From: Gymnorhina tibicen
Taxonomy: Eukaryota; Chordata; Aves; Passeriformes; Artamidae
Reading direction: 5' to 3'
DNA length: 64,000 bases
Assembly: GCA_013399875.1 (NCBI GenBank)
Contig: VXAZ01018984.1
Coordinates: 4,751,503 to 4,815,502 of the forward strand
Part shown: in pieces, positions 22,782 to 35,054 of the stretch
How positions within the stretch are numbered: position 1 is the stretch's first letter
Layout: each line of letters begins with the position of its first letter
Notes under the pieces: model-generated
What the model was told of the DNA's origin: nothing
Seen by the model: the letters and a program-made list of their open reading frames with translations, nothing else
Databases searched by the model: none
Position numbers and translations under genes: made by a program

Positions 22782-24851
22782 CACAAGTTTGATCTGGCCC
22801 ATGTTTTGATTTATTTCCTTTGGGAAAACTCCTACCTTCTGTTTACCCACATGTATCCTAAAGAACAGGATTTTTAATGAGAAGAGTAAAATTGACATAT
22901 TTGTGTTTGCAGTAACCAATCCTCCTCCACAGTTGAGATGGGGACAGTATTTAAATGACTTTTCTGCATCAATAATCTGGATTTCTGTAGCAGAAAATTA
23001 ATTTGTCTCTTCTCTGTTGAAAAGAACTCAATGCATATTCCTGTATCCCAGCTGGACTAGCAACAGAGGAGAAAGAAAAACCAGCACACCTAGATGAAGA
23101 AATAGGATACAGAGCTCTTCCAAAAGACAATTATATTTTCATCAGATCCCGGTGGCAAGTATTTCCCTGTTGTGTTAAACACAATACAAGCAAAACTAGG
23201 ACGACAAAGAAATGGAAATAGTAGTGAGCAGAAATATAGTTATTATATTCATGCAACACAGGACAGTGCAGTGTGAGTGTACAGCAGAAGTACTGTAGCT
23301 TTTCATCTGATCCCTGCAAATATATCGCCTTTCCTCTCACTTTTCATGTTCTTATGTAAATATCTGCGGCTGATCAGCAGGGCCCAGGATGAAGAGGAGA
23401 TTACTGGCCTAGATGGACCTTCTACTGTGAGCCACTCTCATATGTTAGCAAGACCATGTTCATCCTCAGATACAGAGTCATGGCCATATGAATACTCTCA
23501 GAGCCATTGCAAATAAGTTTAGTTCTCTTTGAATCATGAACTACCATAACAGACATATTCACAAAAATCTTCCTGCTCCCTTTCCTGTACCAGTCCTACA
23601 GTCCAACTTCTGTTTCCAAAAATAAAAGAAAAAAAAGTCACACCTATACTGGCAAAATTTGCACCTGAACCTTTTTACCTGAGTATTGAATTGCATTTTC
23701 AAAGCAGAACCTGTACTTGCAGATGTCTGTCTTGTGATTACAGTCAGAACATAAACTTAAAGCCACGCTGCTTGGCATTTCTTATTCAAAGCCTGGGTAC
23801 AAAGCTACAGGTGCTGATGCCAGTGGCACATAATTTGCTCCTGCAGTGATATCGCCTGATTAGCCATCTGCTACTGCATCAAGAATTTTGTTACCTTCAG
23901 CTTAACCATGTCATGTTTTCAACTGATCTGCATTTTGGTTTATGAAGGAACATTGCAGCAAAAGCACTAGTGGTTTATAAAGCTGGTAAAAACAGTGATA
24001 ATTGTAGAAGGAAACAAAAAATGCAAATGAAAATATTTCCCTGTTGTCTGCTGTCTGAAAATGACAATACATTTAAAGGTGAACAGTTCCTATTATCTCT
24101 ACTTATATAGACATCATTACTTGGAAAGGGGTACTGGAAGTTTCTGTAAAAATTAAGCAAGTTCAGGCACTGAGTAAGGCATTCATTTGCTTCTGATAGT
24201 GTTCAAAAACAAGGGCAGAATTCAGACTAGCACACAAGTAGAGCCTTCGTGACAGGGCACAGTATAGCACAGCCACGAGGAGCCTAAAGAGATCAAGAAA
24301 AACTGTCCTGTCCAAAGGAACAGGAATATTAATGTTCACATCAGAGTGAAGTCAACCATTTTCTTTGGTAGTTTCAGCCATCCCTACAGCCCTTGCTTGC
24401 CTGTAAATCTACTTATATTGTTGAACATATTTGTTGCAAACCATCTGCTTAAGAGCAGGGGCTAATGGAAAATAGAAACGGCCTTGGAACAATTAATGGA
24501 AGGCAAGTGCCATTAAATGAGAAAAGATTGAGGAGCCAGATGGCTGGTGTCGCCGCTGACTTACAGCTACAGAAACTTGCCTGACTTCCCCTGCAGAGAG
24601 AAGTGATTAGCTCTGGTGAAACTAGATTGTCAAGTGTTCTCTCATAACCTGTGTGTGTCAGAGGGGAGAGAGAAGACCTGCGTAGTTCTCCCTAGATTTA
24701 AGGCCTGTTGTGTACTTTCGGAGCTTAGTAGAAAGTCACACACTAATCTTCACAAGGTGGATGAGCAGCACACTGAGCAGACCATACAGTGTCCAGAATA
24801 AAACAAAGCATCATCATGATCTGCTCATATTTACCCTGTACTCTTCTTAAG
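22782..24851. other. No gene recognised
   Basis: Possible non-coding elements at 23.78-23.94 and 24.42-24.57 kb are given as a finding. The phrase GGCCTAGATGGACCTTC at 23.4 kb resembles an old CR1 3' end but is too short to call. Confidence 0.5.
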
Positions 24852-25026
24852 ATACAGGGCATTGCAGAATGGTGCAGAAATTGGCTGCTCTCAGTCTTTA
24901 CTAGCTGACAATTCTGATTTTATCTGGCACCAGATCCTTATGTGGACACCGATTGAATCTTTTTCTGAGAATTGGAGTGGTGTTTGCTTGCAGGGAGATA
25001 ATCCCTTGATGTTTTCAGTCCTTTTG
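24852..25026 (+). other. Candidate coding exon, unidentified product
   Basis: A 175-base segment follows a strong pyrimidine-rich acceptor (TACTCTTCTTAAG) and ends before GTAAAG. The frame is open for 58 codons, with one base before and none after. The translation includes IWHQILMWTPIESFSENWSG and resembles ordinary protein sequence, but no family is recognised. It does not join in phase to the candidate at 16.1 kb without another exon between. Chance remains likely. Confidence 0.22.
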
Positions 25027-27231
25027 GTAAAGCAAATCCAGAATAAAAACAAAGCCCATCACGCAAAATCACACACTTTTTTCTGCAAGTTAGAACTTCC
25101 ATTCACTTTTCCTTTTATTTTTTTATCAGATTCCCAAATGTCCTTCCTCAGTCGAAAGCAAGGAAAATAGATCCATAACAGAGATAGCTCAGACAACTGA
25201 ATTTTTCTTCCAGCATGAGTGTTGAGGTACTACAAATCCAAACTGTTGCTTCTACACACTCAAGGAGATCCTGTTTGCCCATATGTTTCAATATGAACAT
25301 TTATTCTTCCACCCATAAGATTCTGCCTCAATCTTAAATACTGTTTATCATTCTGCAGGGTCCATGACAGAAAGGCAGAATGTAGCCTACAGATCCAATA
25401 AATCTTTTGGAAAAGAATTTTAACTGCATATGAAATTTAACACAAATACAGAGGAATATATTTTTTAATAGATGTAATTAAATTAAGAATTCACTAAAAG
25501 AAATTCCATTACCTGGCAAGTACAATCTAAGCTATTAACATGTCACAGAATTTGTTAAGATACAAATTAGGATTCCTATGAAAGGAGCTTGATGTTTACA
25601 CATTTATGTTCATAGATTTTAAAGTGATACCAGAATCAACTTGTTAGGCTATGACAGAGTTTCCAGTTGGATTTCAAACACATTTCCATTTCTAGAATGA
25701 AAAACATGTTCTTGAAATATGCCATGGAAAAAAAATATAAAGGGCAAAATAAAAAGAAATGAGATTTGTTTTTATTTCCTGCCAAGAAGAAAGACCAGGG
25801 AAACAATGACTTTTTTTTCTTCCAGTAATGTAAACATTAATATTACAGAAGTGACAAGAAGGTAGTCACTTTTCCTGGGGGTAAGAAGGAAGCAGGAACA
25901 GAGGAAGAAGCCCAATGAAACAAATTAATAAACATCTCTAGCACATGGAAAAGAAGCTAGTATAAACTACCAGGATATTCAAAGTAGTACGTCTTCATGG
26001 GAAAGGGAATCCATTTTTCTCCAATTCTTGACCATCTAATTGAAATATCAGCAGATTAAACAGATAGAAAAATAGAGAAAATCGGAATCTACCAGATGCT
26101 GCTCTAAGTAAGCATTGGTCGCGTTAAAATTTGAGTAGATTATTCATGTACACTCTTGTCATGAACAAAGGGCCACGGGAACTAGCAGTGCATGCTCTGG
26201 GTGTCTTTATTCCATGAACACAACATGTTTCATTTGGCACATGATTTTTAGTCACCCGATTTTGCTCCCTAGCAGTGATCAGCAGCTATCCTTGTAGGAA
26301 GCCGAGCTTATGCATTTGGAGTACCTGAACCTTTTGGCCTCTATAGTGGTACAGATGCCATAATAGGGATCATGGCCAACAGCAGCAAGAGATATGATAT
26401 ATAGCTTAGTTCTTCCAAAGAACGACTTGAAGGTCTGTGAGGGATGTAAGGGATGCTCGCCATGCAAAATCATGTCTTGTTACCTTCAGTTACGTGTAGT
26501 GTATGCCTCCATCAACAGCAATATTAGAAACCACCCACTGCAGTTCCTGAGGGAAAATGCTGTGGAGATCATGAAAGTATTCCACCAAAATTCTGTCTTT
26601 TTCCTATAAAAGCTGAACCCTCTGAGTTATAGTAATGGTTCCATTAACATGATTCCAAGCAATCTCTGTTGCAAACCTACCAGTTTGAGTCCTCTCAATT
26701 CTACTGGGCCAAGCCCAAAGAGTCTCAGCAGAAGTAAAGATTTATAATTACTAGTTGCTATAGGAGCAAAATTAATATTTCTTCTGCCATGCCTGCAAGA
26801 CAAGGGAACACGGAGATAAAGGCAAAGATAGATTGATGTAATTTTTGCATTTTTCTATACATGACAGTCTCTTAGGATTGGCTATCCTGTTTTCCTGCTT
26901 CCCAAACAAATTTATGGGTTTGTACACACCTGTATTAAGGCTTCACTCTAAGACTGTCCTTAGCCACCTTTCATCTGGTTCTGGTTTGCAACAGCTTCTT
27001 TAAGAAGTCAAAAAAAGTTCATCTTTCTGTCATTTTCTCTCTCTGTCATTGAGGTATGGGTTGCTTGTCTCCATTTTACTCACCAAGATCACAAGAGACA
27101 GACAGGCACAACACAGACACTGTGTTGTGTGCTGTGTTCTTTGATACCGGCCCTTCTCAAGGTGAGGAATTGAATTGGCTATAGCTCAGATTTGTCTGTT
27201 AAGCTATACAGGAAATGTGAGTGATTTCAAA
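25027..27231. other. No gene recognised; possible decayed frame on the minus strand
   Basis: Mostly AT-rich. From about 26.71 down to 26.50 kb one minus-strand frame keeps a protein-like composition with few stops, which may be an old pseudogene or retroelement piece. No family was identified. Confidence 0.4.
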
Positions 27232-27575
27232 AGAATCATAGCATCATAGAGTCCTTTAGGCTGGAAAAGACCTTTAAGACCACAGAGTCCAACCTAACAC
27301 CACCGTGTTCACCACTAAACCATGTCCCTAAGTGTCACACCTACATATCTCCATGAATGGTGACTCAAGCACTTCCCTGGGCAACCTGTTCCAATGCTTC
27401 ATAACTTCTTTGGTGAAGAAATGTTTCCTAATATCCAATCTAAGCCTCTCCTGGTACAACTTGAGGCCATTTCCTCTCTGCCTATTGCTTGTAAGCTGGG
27501 AGAAGAGAACAGTCCTGACCTTGCTACAACGTCCTTTCAGGTAGTCATCTAGATCCTTCCCCTGTCTTTGGAGGC
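27232..27575 (-). mobile_element. CR1 LINE, 5'-truncated
   Basis: On the plus strand the copy begins with AATCATAGCATCATAGAGTC, the reverse of the CR1 tail, then GGCTGGAAAAGACCTTTAAG, GTCCAACCTAACACC, GGGCAACCTGTTCCAATGCT and CCTCTCCTGGTACAACTTGA. It stops at a 24-T run. Only the end of the pol frame and the 3' UTR remain. The degree of match suggests intermediate age. Confidence 0.92.
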
Positions 27576-27599
27576 TTTTTTTTTTTTTTTTTTTTTTTT
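27576..27599 (+). repeat. T24 homopolymer beside CR1
   Basis: Twenty-four consecutive T directly follow the truncated 5' end of the minus-strand CR1. On the minus strand this is an A24 run placed upstream of the CR1, in the position of a poly-A tail for whatever lies at 27.6 kb and beyond. Confidence 0.95.
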
Positions 27600-29076
27600 A
27601 ATTAAACTTGATTTGAAGTGCTGAAGATCAGCCAAACAAGTTCATTACACGGGTGGATGCATATGGAGGATGCACAAGGGAAGAAAGAAAGCAAGCCAAC
27701 TTTGGTGTTAGATGTTAAAGATTTCAGAATGGACAGGATCAAACAACAGTATTTGATATGGTCAGTGCTATCTAAACCACTAGTACTTGAAAATTCACTT
27801 TGACACAAAGAACTCAATGTGCTGAAAGAGCTTTGTTCCAGGAAAGAAAAGAAAACCCATTAACTGTGTGTGCACACAGGTTTGTGCGTATGCACACACA
27901 TTTGAGGTATGTTTTTGCCACACACTTCAAGCACAGGTTATCTGGTCAGTTAGCACTCACTGTGTGTATTTAAATACCCTTATTTATATGGGAGATTTTC
28001 AATTGTGGTTGTTACAGGAGCTATCAGCTGAAAGTATTAGAAAAACTTTTCTTGATTGTGATTCTTAGAATGCAGTCGAGCTTTGATTTTTCAACAAACT
28101 TGCTACATTACATTTTTGAGCTCAGACGAAACTTTTAGAAGAGTGGGACAAAACTATCAGTGGATTTTTCTCCAAGCTCTGATAATTAATACTCAATGTT
28201 GAGTTACTCCTGAGAAGCTGCTGTTCTATAAAATTCCTGGAGGGAAAGATTACCCTGTGTGGGTTTGGACACTTCCTTCCTTAAGTAGTAGTATACAAGT
28301 AAAGCAGAACAAAACCCCTTCAGGCACTAAAACTTTTTAAAATCGCAGCAAGTATTTCACAAATCTCTTCAGGATTGTTGGATGCTGTACAATTGTCTGG
28401 AAGGGGTCTTTGCCATGGAGAAAGTAAGCCCACAGTGAACTGCAAAGATGGTTCAGTTACAGGATTCTTCCTTTAGGTTGTCTTCAGCCTGGTTGTGTTT
28501 GGAAAACGTAGCAAAAAATGAAGGAGTAGAAAGTTGAACAGGTACAAATAACCACAGTGAAATTACTGCATATAATTTCATTCTCAGACAGACTTTTGCA
28601 TCAGTCCTAGATTTTGTCAATGCTGGTAAGCTAAGCTTAAAACCATTGCTACTTTCTGTTGTAGTCCCGTATGTGAGTAGTCACTACCAATGTTACATTG
28701 TGATGTTCAAATTCAATATGAAGAGAAAAAGTTTAGTTTGTCTGGCACGGACAAAGCATAGATATTTTCAAGTAGTATTAAATATACAAGCAGCAATACA
28801 TTAAAGCAGAATTAATTTGAAACACATTTGACCAGTAAGAACAGCAATATCTTTCAGCAATGTATTAGTCTTAGAGCTTTTTTTCCCATCATCTCACAGA
28901 TCTTTTTCTAGACTAAGTCAAGACAAGAGCAAAATTAAAGCCAACTGTACACTGACCTTTATTCACCTCATCTCAGTGCAACAAGGTAAAAAATTTTTTA
29001 GATTAAATAGCAAATGATCCACTGTTTTTCCTTCTTTGTTAGCCCTTCCCATAACATTGTGGATATTTTCTCCTAG
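27600..29076. other. No gene recognised
   Basis: The stretch next to the T24 run has short open frames on both strands (27.60-27.82 kb), neither recognisable. A CA/TG-rich stretch lies near 27.87-27.90 kb. Confidence 0.5.
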
Positions 29077-29207
29077 ATTTGTTCTTGCAAAGGAAGTAAA
29101 AGTTTCCACTCCCAAAGTGAATGCTCTTAGATCAGCAGAAAGTTTACCATGTGTTTCAGACTACAAAGGCATCTATCATGGGCCACTTCCCAACTCCGAA
29201 TTTCCTG
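29077..29207 (+). other. Candidate coding exon, unidentified product
   Basis: This is the cleanest exon-like segment on the plus strand. It is 131 bases long, follows the acceptor GATATTTTCTCCTAG and ends at the near-perfect donor CCTG/GTAAGT. One frame is open over 43 codons, with one base before and one after. The translation runs from FVLAKEVKVSTPKVNALRSA to YKGIYHGPLPNSEFP. I do not recognise the protein. A possible downstream partner starts after CACTTTTGTTTCAG at 30,094 in matching phase, but it overlaps a local 34-base duplication. Confidence 0.3.
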
Positions 29208-32023
29208 GTAAGTATTCCTTAAGGTGCTGTGAGGAGACTTCCAGAAAACATTTTTGAGCTCTCTAAATTGGATGACAATGTGATCCTTCCTACTTTTGTT
29301 TCAACTTACAGAGTTTAAAACATAAAATCAGCAAATACATGGGGATGTGCAGCCACCAGTGAAGCGTCTGGTACAGCAGAGAGAAGCAGACCAAGAGAAT
29401 ACAAAGCAGTGAGTCTAAAAGATGAAATGTTTTTAGAAAACCTTGTCTATGAGAGTGGACATACTTGTGCCCACACCAGTAGCAGCCAGGCTCAAGTGTC
29501 CACCTTAAATAACATCTCTGGGCTACGTGGACCATCAGTCTAAGCCAGTGAAACAATTCCTATGGTAATTCTATAAGCAAAAGGTATTACTTTGCCCCTA
29601 AAAGGAGAGCTGTAAAAGATGAACAACTTGAAAATGTTCCACCGGAAAAATATAGAAATTTTGCAAAGTTCTTTTCCCTTACTGTGTCTAAAAATATATT
29701 TGAAGCTTGTGAAAGATAAAAAGGGATGTTTTTGAAGGGTTTTATTAGAAACAATTTATCAGTTTGCAGCCATGGAAATTAAAAATTTAGCAAATGCTTA
29801 TTAACACGTGAGGAAAATTGGTGGAACATCCATTAACTGCAACTAAAATATTAATAAAATGCTCATAAACATCACAAAATGGTAGAGCATTAGCACTGAC
29901 CCTTGAGTCACACATAAGTATAGGTAAAGATGTCCTCTACAGCAGGATTACTGGGGAACTGTTCAGATTCCAACTCCATAAGCATTTTACTGAACACTAC
30001 TACTATTCCAAGGAACAGATCATCTTTGAGAACACACACACTCTGACTCTTCCATAAAACATTTATATATACCAGCTTTCACTTTTGTTTCAGAGAGTTT
30101 GTGTTTATCTACTGTTCTTTATACACTGTTCTTTGTGTTTATCTACTTTCTGTACTACTTTCTCCTAGACCAGAACTCATTTTTTGAGAAAACTTTCCTC
30201 TGTTTAATTTGACCATCCAATTTAATTTGATACAACTTTTCATTTGTAATGTTTGTCTTTCAAGTTATGTGCAAGCAGATAAAAATGAAGTTAAAAATCC
30301 CCTTTAAACTTGTAAGCTCAGACATTGTACAAGAAAGTTTGTATTTTTATACATATTATACACTGGATTTCTAGTAATACTACTTAACATCATATTCTCC
30401 ATTTATTTCATGAGCATGAATATCTGCCTGGGAGGAAAAACTTCCAAAATTTATACCAAGGAACAAAACAGCTACATTTGCTCAAAGCTATCAAGCAAAA
30501 TTAATAAAGAAACCAGTAATGCCTAGGAATGTAGGAAATCCACACTGAGATCCCTGTAATGAATCAGGCAGAGGTAAAAGTTGACACTGTCCTTCACCCC
30601 AGAAGAATATACCAGGCATTGTAATCACTGTGCCTCTTCTTGCCTAAATCACTATTAATTACTTATGAAATAGGGCACAGCTACAACAGGGAGACAGAAA
30701 AAAAGTCATCCTAGTCAGCTCTCCAGCAGTTCAACATCTCTGGGGAGGTTTGTGCCCAGGGAGTTTTCAGGTGTGTCTGCCTTTTCCTCCCTGGCCTTAA
30801 TCCACAGCCCATCACATCCTCCTGAGGAACATGGTATGAAAAATTACCCATAGGAATTTCTGGTTTGGTGTTATCTAATGAGATCTCTCAGGTCTCTCTT
30901 TCCCATCATCCAAATACTCAGTATTTGGAGAGACAGAAGCCCGAGTTACAAAAAGGTGCCATGCCACCTGCCCAAGCTGCTTTTTCTTACAAGACACCAT
31001 TAATTTCTAGGTACTGATCCTTGTCTCCACTAGCATGGTGGAGGATGAAGATGGTCACTCTTGCTTCCTCACTGTTGTGACAAGGAGGAGAGGGTTGTAC
31101 CTGACAACATGGTGAAGTAGAAAGCTCTTTTCCTGAGCAATACACAGAGGTTTGTGGGGAGAGCACGGGCAGGTCAGGCACCCTTACTCGGTTCCTGGCA
31201 TTTCTACCATGCTATCCAACGAGTAACACCTTCCACGAATCATTTGCTCTGGTTCTATGACCACCAGCAGTTCAGAAATGTTACTCAAAGACCACATTTT
31301 CAAACTGCCCTCAGTCTTCCCATGTGGAAGTAAGGGATCTATTAAACAGGCAGGAGATACAGATTTCCTTAATCTCACAATTTGCATTTGTGATACGTGC
31401 TCATGCAAAGCACTGATAAAGTACTACTAAGGAACAACGGCAGACATTTAAACATAAATACTAGTCACAGGGAACCAGAAACAACCTCACAGAGTCCCAA
31501 CCTTACGTGGCCAGACCAGTGAGTGTCACCAGAGATAATACTGAGTGGCAGTTCTATGAAATTATCTGCCCCAGACAATGCATTTTCTGTGCCGTGGCAT
31601 GAGATGCAAAGACAGACTGGTCACATCAGGCCCAAAAGAGACAGACGGGTTTGTTCTTGAAAAGGCTGTCTCTTCCTAGCCTAGTCACTGGGTTCTAAAG
31701 CACACCAAGTCCTGGTGAAGAGAAAATGTGGGCCTAAACTGTGTAGAGGCAAAACCCCAAAAGTCTGCCAAGTAAGTAAGTGGATCCTTCTGCTGCTGAG
31801 GTTTTCCCCAGATTCATCTAAATTGTGCTACCACTCTCCAGGTTTAGGGAAAAATACTGACTGTAAATTGAGCATTTCCAGCAGGAGTAAATTTCATATC
31901 GTTATTATAGATGCATTTCTATTCTAAGAGGTATTTTACTGGGTGCATAAGCTATAGTTGTCTGGATTTGGGCAAGTAAATACTGCTGTGAAATGAAATT
32001 CCCATTTTACTCCCTGTCTTCCT
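29208..32023. other. No gene recognised
   Basis: AT-rich sequence with a local tandem duplication (TTTGTGTTTATCTAC at 30098 and 30132). The opposed short frames at 30.99-31.41 kb have no motif. Confidence 0.5.
30098..30146 (+). repeat. Local 34-base tandem duplication
   Basis: The 15-mer TTTGTGTTTATCTAC occurs at 30098 and again at 30132, with similar CTGTTCTTT spacers between. It looks like a small slippage duplication. Confidence 0.7.
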
Positions 32024-32029
32024 TTTATT
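32024..32029 (-). terminator. Candidate polyadenylation signal (AATAAA)
   Basis: TTTATT on the plus strand gives AATAAA on the minus strand, about 300 bases after the stop of the candidate terminal exon at 32.33 kb. The six-mer is common in AT-rich DNA, so it supports that model only weakly. Confidence 0.25.
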
Positions 32030-32330
32030 TTTTCCCCCCCACAAAAAGTAAAGCTGAGCCTTTTGAAGGATGCTGCTGTCCATCAGACATTACAGCTTTC
32101 TCCTTTTGATAAAACTGTTGTAAGGACGTTACTGTAAACTTTCTGAGTTTTGTGGAAAATGGTAAGAATAATGGGGCAGGAAAAATAATTTGGAAAAAAA
32201 ACAGACTGTATTTGGGGTTCATTTGGCCCTTTCCTTCTTTGCCAAGAATTCTTGATAAACATTGTGGGGGCAGAAAATTAGAGCTGTTTCATTGAATGGA
32301 GTTGGTAAAACAAGGAAAGAGAGAGTAGCT

Positions 32331-32548
32331 TCAGGATTCAAAGATTACGCTCATTTTGATCCACAAGCTGGAACATTGCTGGAAGCAATGGTTTGGTTTT
32401 ATCCTTTTTAAATTTTGATTGAAAGAAGTTGTGATAGTTCTGACTAGTTCTGCAATAGACCCAGCTTCCACTCCTGAACACGGAGTATGGTGACGCAGGC
32501 CCTGGTTGCAGAAATATTTGAACCATCTGCTACAGGACTCAAGATCTA
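32331..32548 (-). other. Candidate terminal coding exon of the minus-strand model
   Basis: The 218-base segment starts after a pyrimidine-rich acceptor, minus-strand CATTGCCTTTCTCCCATAG, and runs in one frame for 71 codons to TGA. It begins with two bases of a split codon, which fits the single base left by the candidate exon at 34.89 kb. The translation contains CSRWFKYFCNQGLRHH and a basic IKPNHC segment. A second acceptor 22 bases inside would give a shorter, different ending. No family is recognised. An AATAAA lies about 300 bases downstream. Confidence 0.3.
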
Positions 32549-34891
32549 CTATGGGAGAAAGGCAATGAGGCTGGGAAAACTGCAAGTTTCCTAGACGTGA
32601 AACAAGAAGGACCAAAACCCCTAAGAAGGCATTTTGCTGTCTTGGTAGAATAGTGACTTTAGAAGACAACCCTTCATTCTCTGAACGTTCCGCACACCCA
32701 CCCCATCCTCTTATGCACAACCTGCTAATTCAAAATAATTTGTGGTTAACTGGAGTCATCAACAGGAATGTCTGCTGTGTACAATCACCCTTTATCCTAT
32801 CCACTATGTACACTTAATAATTAACTCTAGGGTTTAGGCTCTGATCAATTCTCCCTCCTTTTCTGCTTTTTCCTCCACCTGACCCCTCCCAGTCATCAAA
32901 TATATCCTTTCAAAGCTATCACTCAGGCAAGAATTTACTGAATAGAAACTTCCTGTTGCAGCGGAACAGAATAATGAGTGACCAAGGAATTGTTTGTTTG
33001 AACATATACAGAAGACCCTCCATCTCTTATGCACGTGGGAGATTCCCAATAGTATTAACAGGCATATTGTGAGTGCATTAAAAAGTGACAAGATATCTAC
33101 AGTCACTCAACTGCTCATTCTGCCCACTACAAAAATGAGAATAGTAAAGAAACCTCTTTAACCCTGTGTCCTGAGCAAGTGGATTTCTGAAACACTCAGC
33201 CCTTAACAAGAGCACGTGGCAGGTCGTAAAGCACTGATCCCATCTTCTGGGTGTTTTAAGATCTACTCTTTGACATTCTTTAAAATGGTAAAAGGAAAGA
33301 AATAAATAAGAAAAAAAAAATTAAGAAGACCCTCCACATGTCGTTCTTCTCTGTAGAGAAAATGGCCATTGTTTTTCTGAACTGTCTTTTCAGATACCAT
33401 TTCCTCAAAAGCATCTTTATTAAGGAATTCAAGGAATTATCAAGGAAAGCTCTCTATTCACCTGGAAACTGGGACTTAAGTACTGCTTTATTCATTATTT
33501 AAAGATACAACATCTTTCTAGGACACTAGACAAACTGCTTTATATGTTCCTGGAATGGATCGCTTAGAAACATTGGTTTCTCTGCTATTTTTTATTTCTT
33601 TTTGCAACTCAAAGGTTTTTTCACTCCTGCTTTACTAAAATCCTCAGGGTATCAGCAGAAATGAACGGAACATTGAATCATTTCCCCCACAGCAACAGAA
33701 ACTCTTGTGAAAATAACAGGACAGGCAGTCTAAGATGCAGAATCCAGATCCACTAAAGGTGAGCTGCTCCATAGAGTCTGCTGCCAACAAATAAGAGCAG
33801 TAAATCATAGACGATGCTGGGGGATCCTGGGTTTTGAGGCACTTAGCCCACTAACATCTTACATACTGGGAACTTGCCTGGCTTATCCCTATCAACAGTA
33901 AAGCTATTCTCTGCATTTATCTCCAAGCCAGCCTGTGCTAAGGATGAGAAAGCCTATTTGCCTTAAGGAATGCACAGTTTGCTAATTACTCACTCAAACA
34001 GAAGAGAGGCGAACACCTGATCAACTAAAAGGATATTAGCAGTGCCAAGAAGACAAAGATGGTAAAAACAGCACGGATAGGAAGATGATTTTGTTATTTT
34101 GGAGCACTCCAGTTAAAACTATTTTGATCCAATGGATTCTAACTGAGTCCTGGTACCGCACTGTTAAACTTACATCTAAAATCATGGGGTGTCTTAAGGG
34201 TAAACAATCACATTGACATAATGCTTACCTCAAGTCATATTAGTATAAAAGAAATAAAAATATACATTTACAAAATTACTGAAAGGAAATACAGTTGTAA
34301 GAATTCATGAAGTCACAGGAAGAGAAACTGTGGAGTTACTGATTAACTTAGTCAATTTATCCAAACAAATTCTTACTTCGCTGAAGGTAAGTGATCACTT
34401 GCAATGCAATGCACACATTCACTACAAGGCATTTCCAAAACAAAACCGGTATGTTTCATCTAAATGGTTTTTTTCCTGTCTACAAGCATAAGATGGTATT
34501 TGTGTCTCATTATTGGATCTTGATAGAAACAAGTCAGGATCAATTAAAACACAAGGGATCATGAAGAGCTTGGAGTGAATGATTCCAACTATACTTGTAA
34601 AGAAAAAATAATAATCTAAAAAGTGACTAACCTAGGCAGACTCACATATCCAGAGGAGAAAGAATAATATAGAAAGAAATGAAACCATGAGTCCTAGATT
34701 ATTTCAATTTTTTAACATTTGCAATTGTTGTACCTCCATTTAACTCGATGAACACTCACTTGTCTGTGAGAAAAGGCCGTAAGCTGTCATCTGAATCAAG
34801 ATTTGCATCAGGTCCACTTAGTCTTTAGGTTGTTGGTCTTCTTTTGCAAGCAACAATCTTTCCACTGCAGGAGTTTCTGCAAGAGGCTTAC
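32549..34891. other. No gene recognised; possible intron
   Basis: AT-rich sequence. If the minus-strand exon model is right this is an intron, otherwise intergenic. No repeat was recognised. Confidence 0.4.
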
Positions 34892-35054
34892 CAAAGTAAA
34901 AACTCAATAATGGAGTTTTAGGTGAATTTCTGTTCCTACATGCACAATTCTGCAAAAGTTCTGTGATTTTCACAATATATGCAGTTCTGTTAAGAGTTTG
35001 AAGCATAAGCATGCCATCCCTGGCATTAAGCAGCAGGAGAAAAGCCAAGAAGCA
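34892..35054 (-). other. Candidate coding exon of the minus-strand model
   Basis: The 163-base segment is bordered on the minus strand by a CTTATTTGGCAGAG acceptor with two tandem AGs and a good TTTG/GTAAGC donor. The frame is open over 54 codons, starting in phase 0 if the second AG is used and leaving one base at the end. The translation is strongly helical in character: hydrophobic FLAFLLLL, then RDGMLMLQTLNRTAYIVKI. That resembles ARM/HEAT-type helical repeats in pattern only. It joins in phase with the candidates at 36.09 and 32.33 kb. Confidence 0.32.

Noticed and set aside
23390..23430. Phrase resembling an old reptile-type CR1 3' end (GGCCTAGATGGACC)
   Set aside because: Only about 25 matching bases, not enough to call a repeat.
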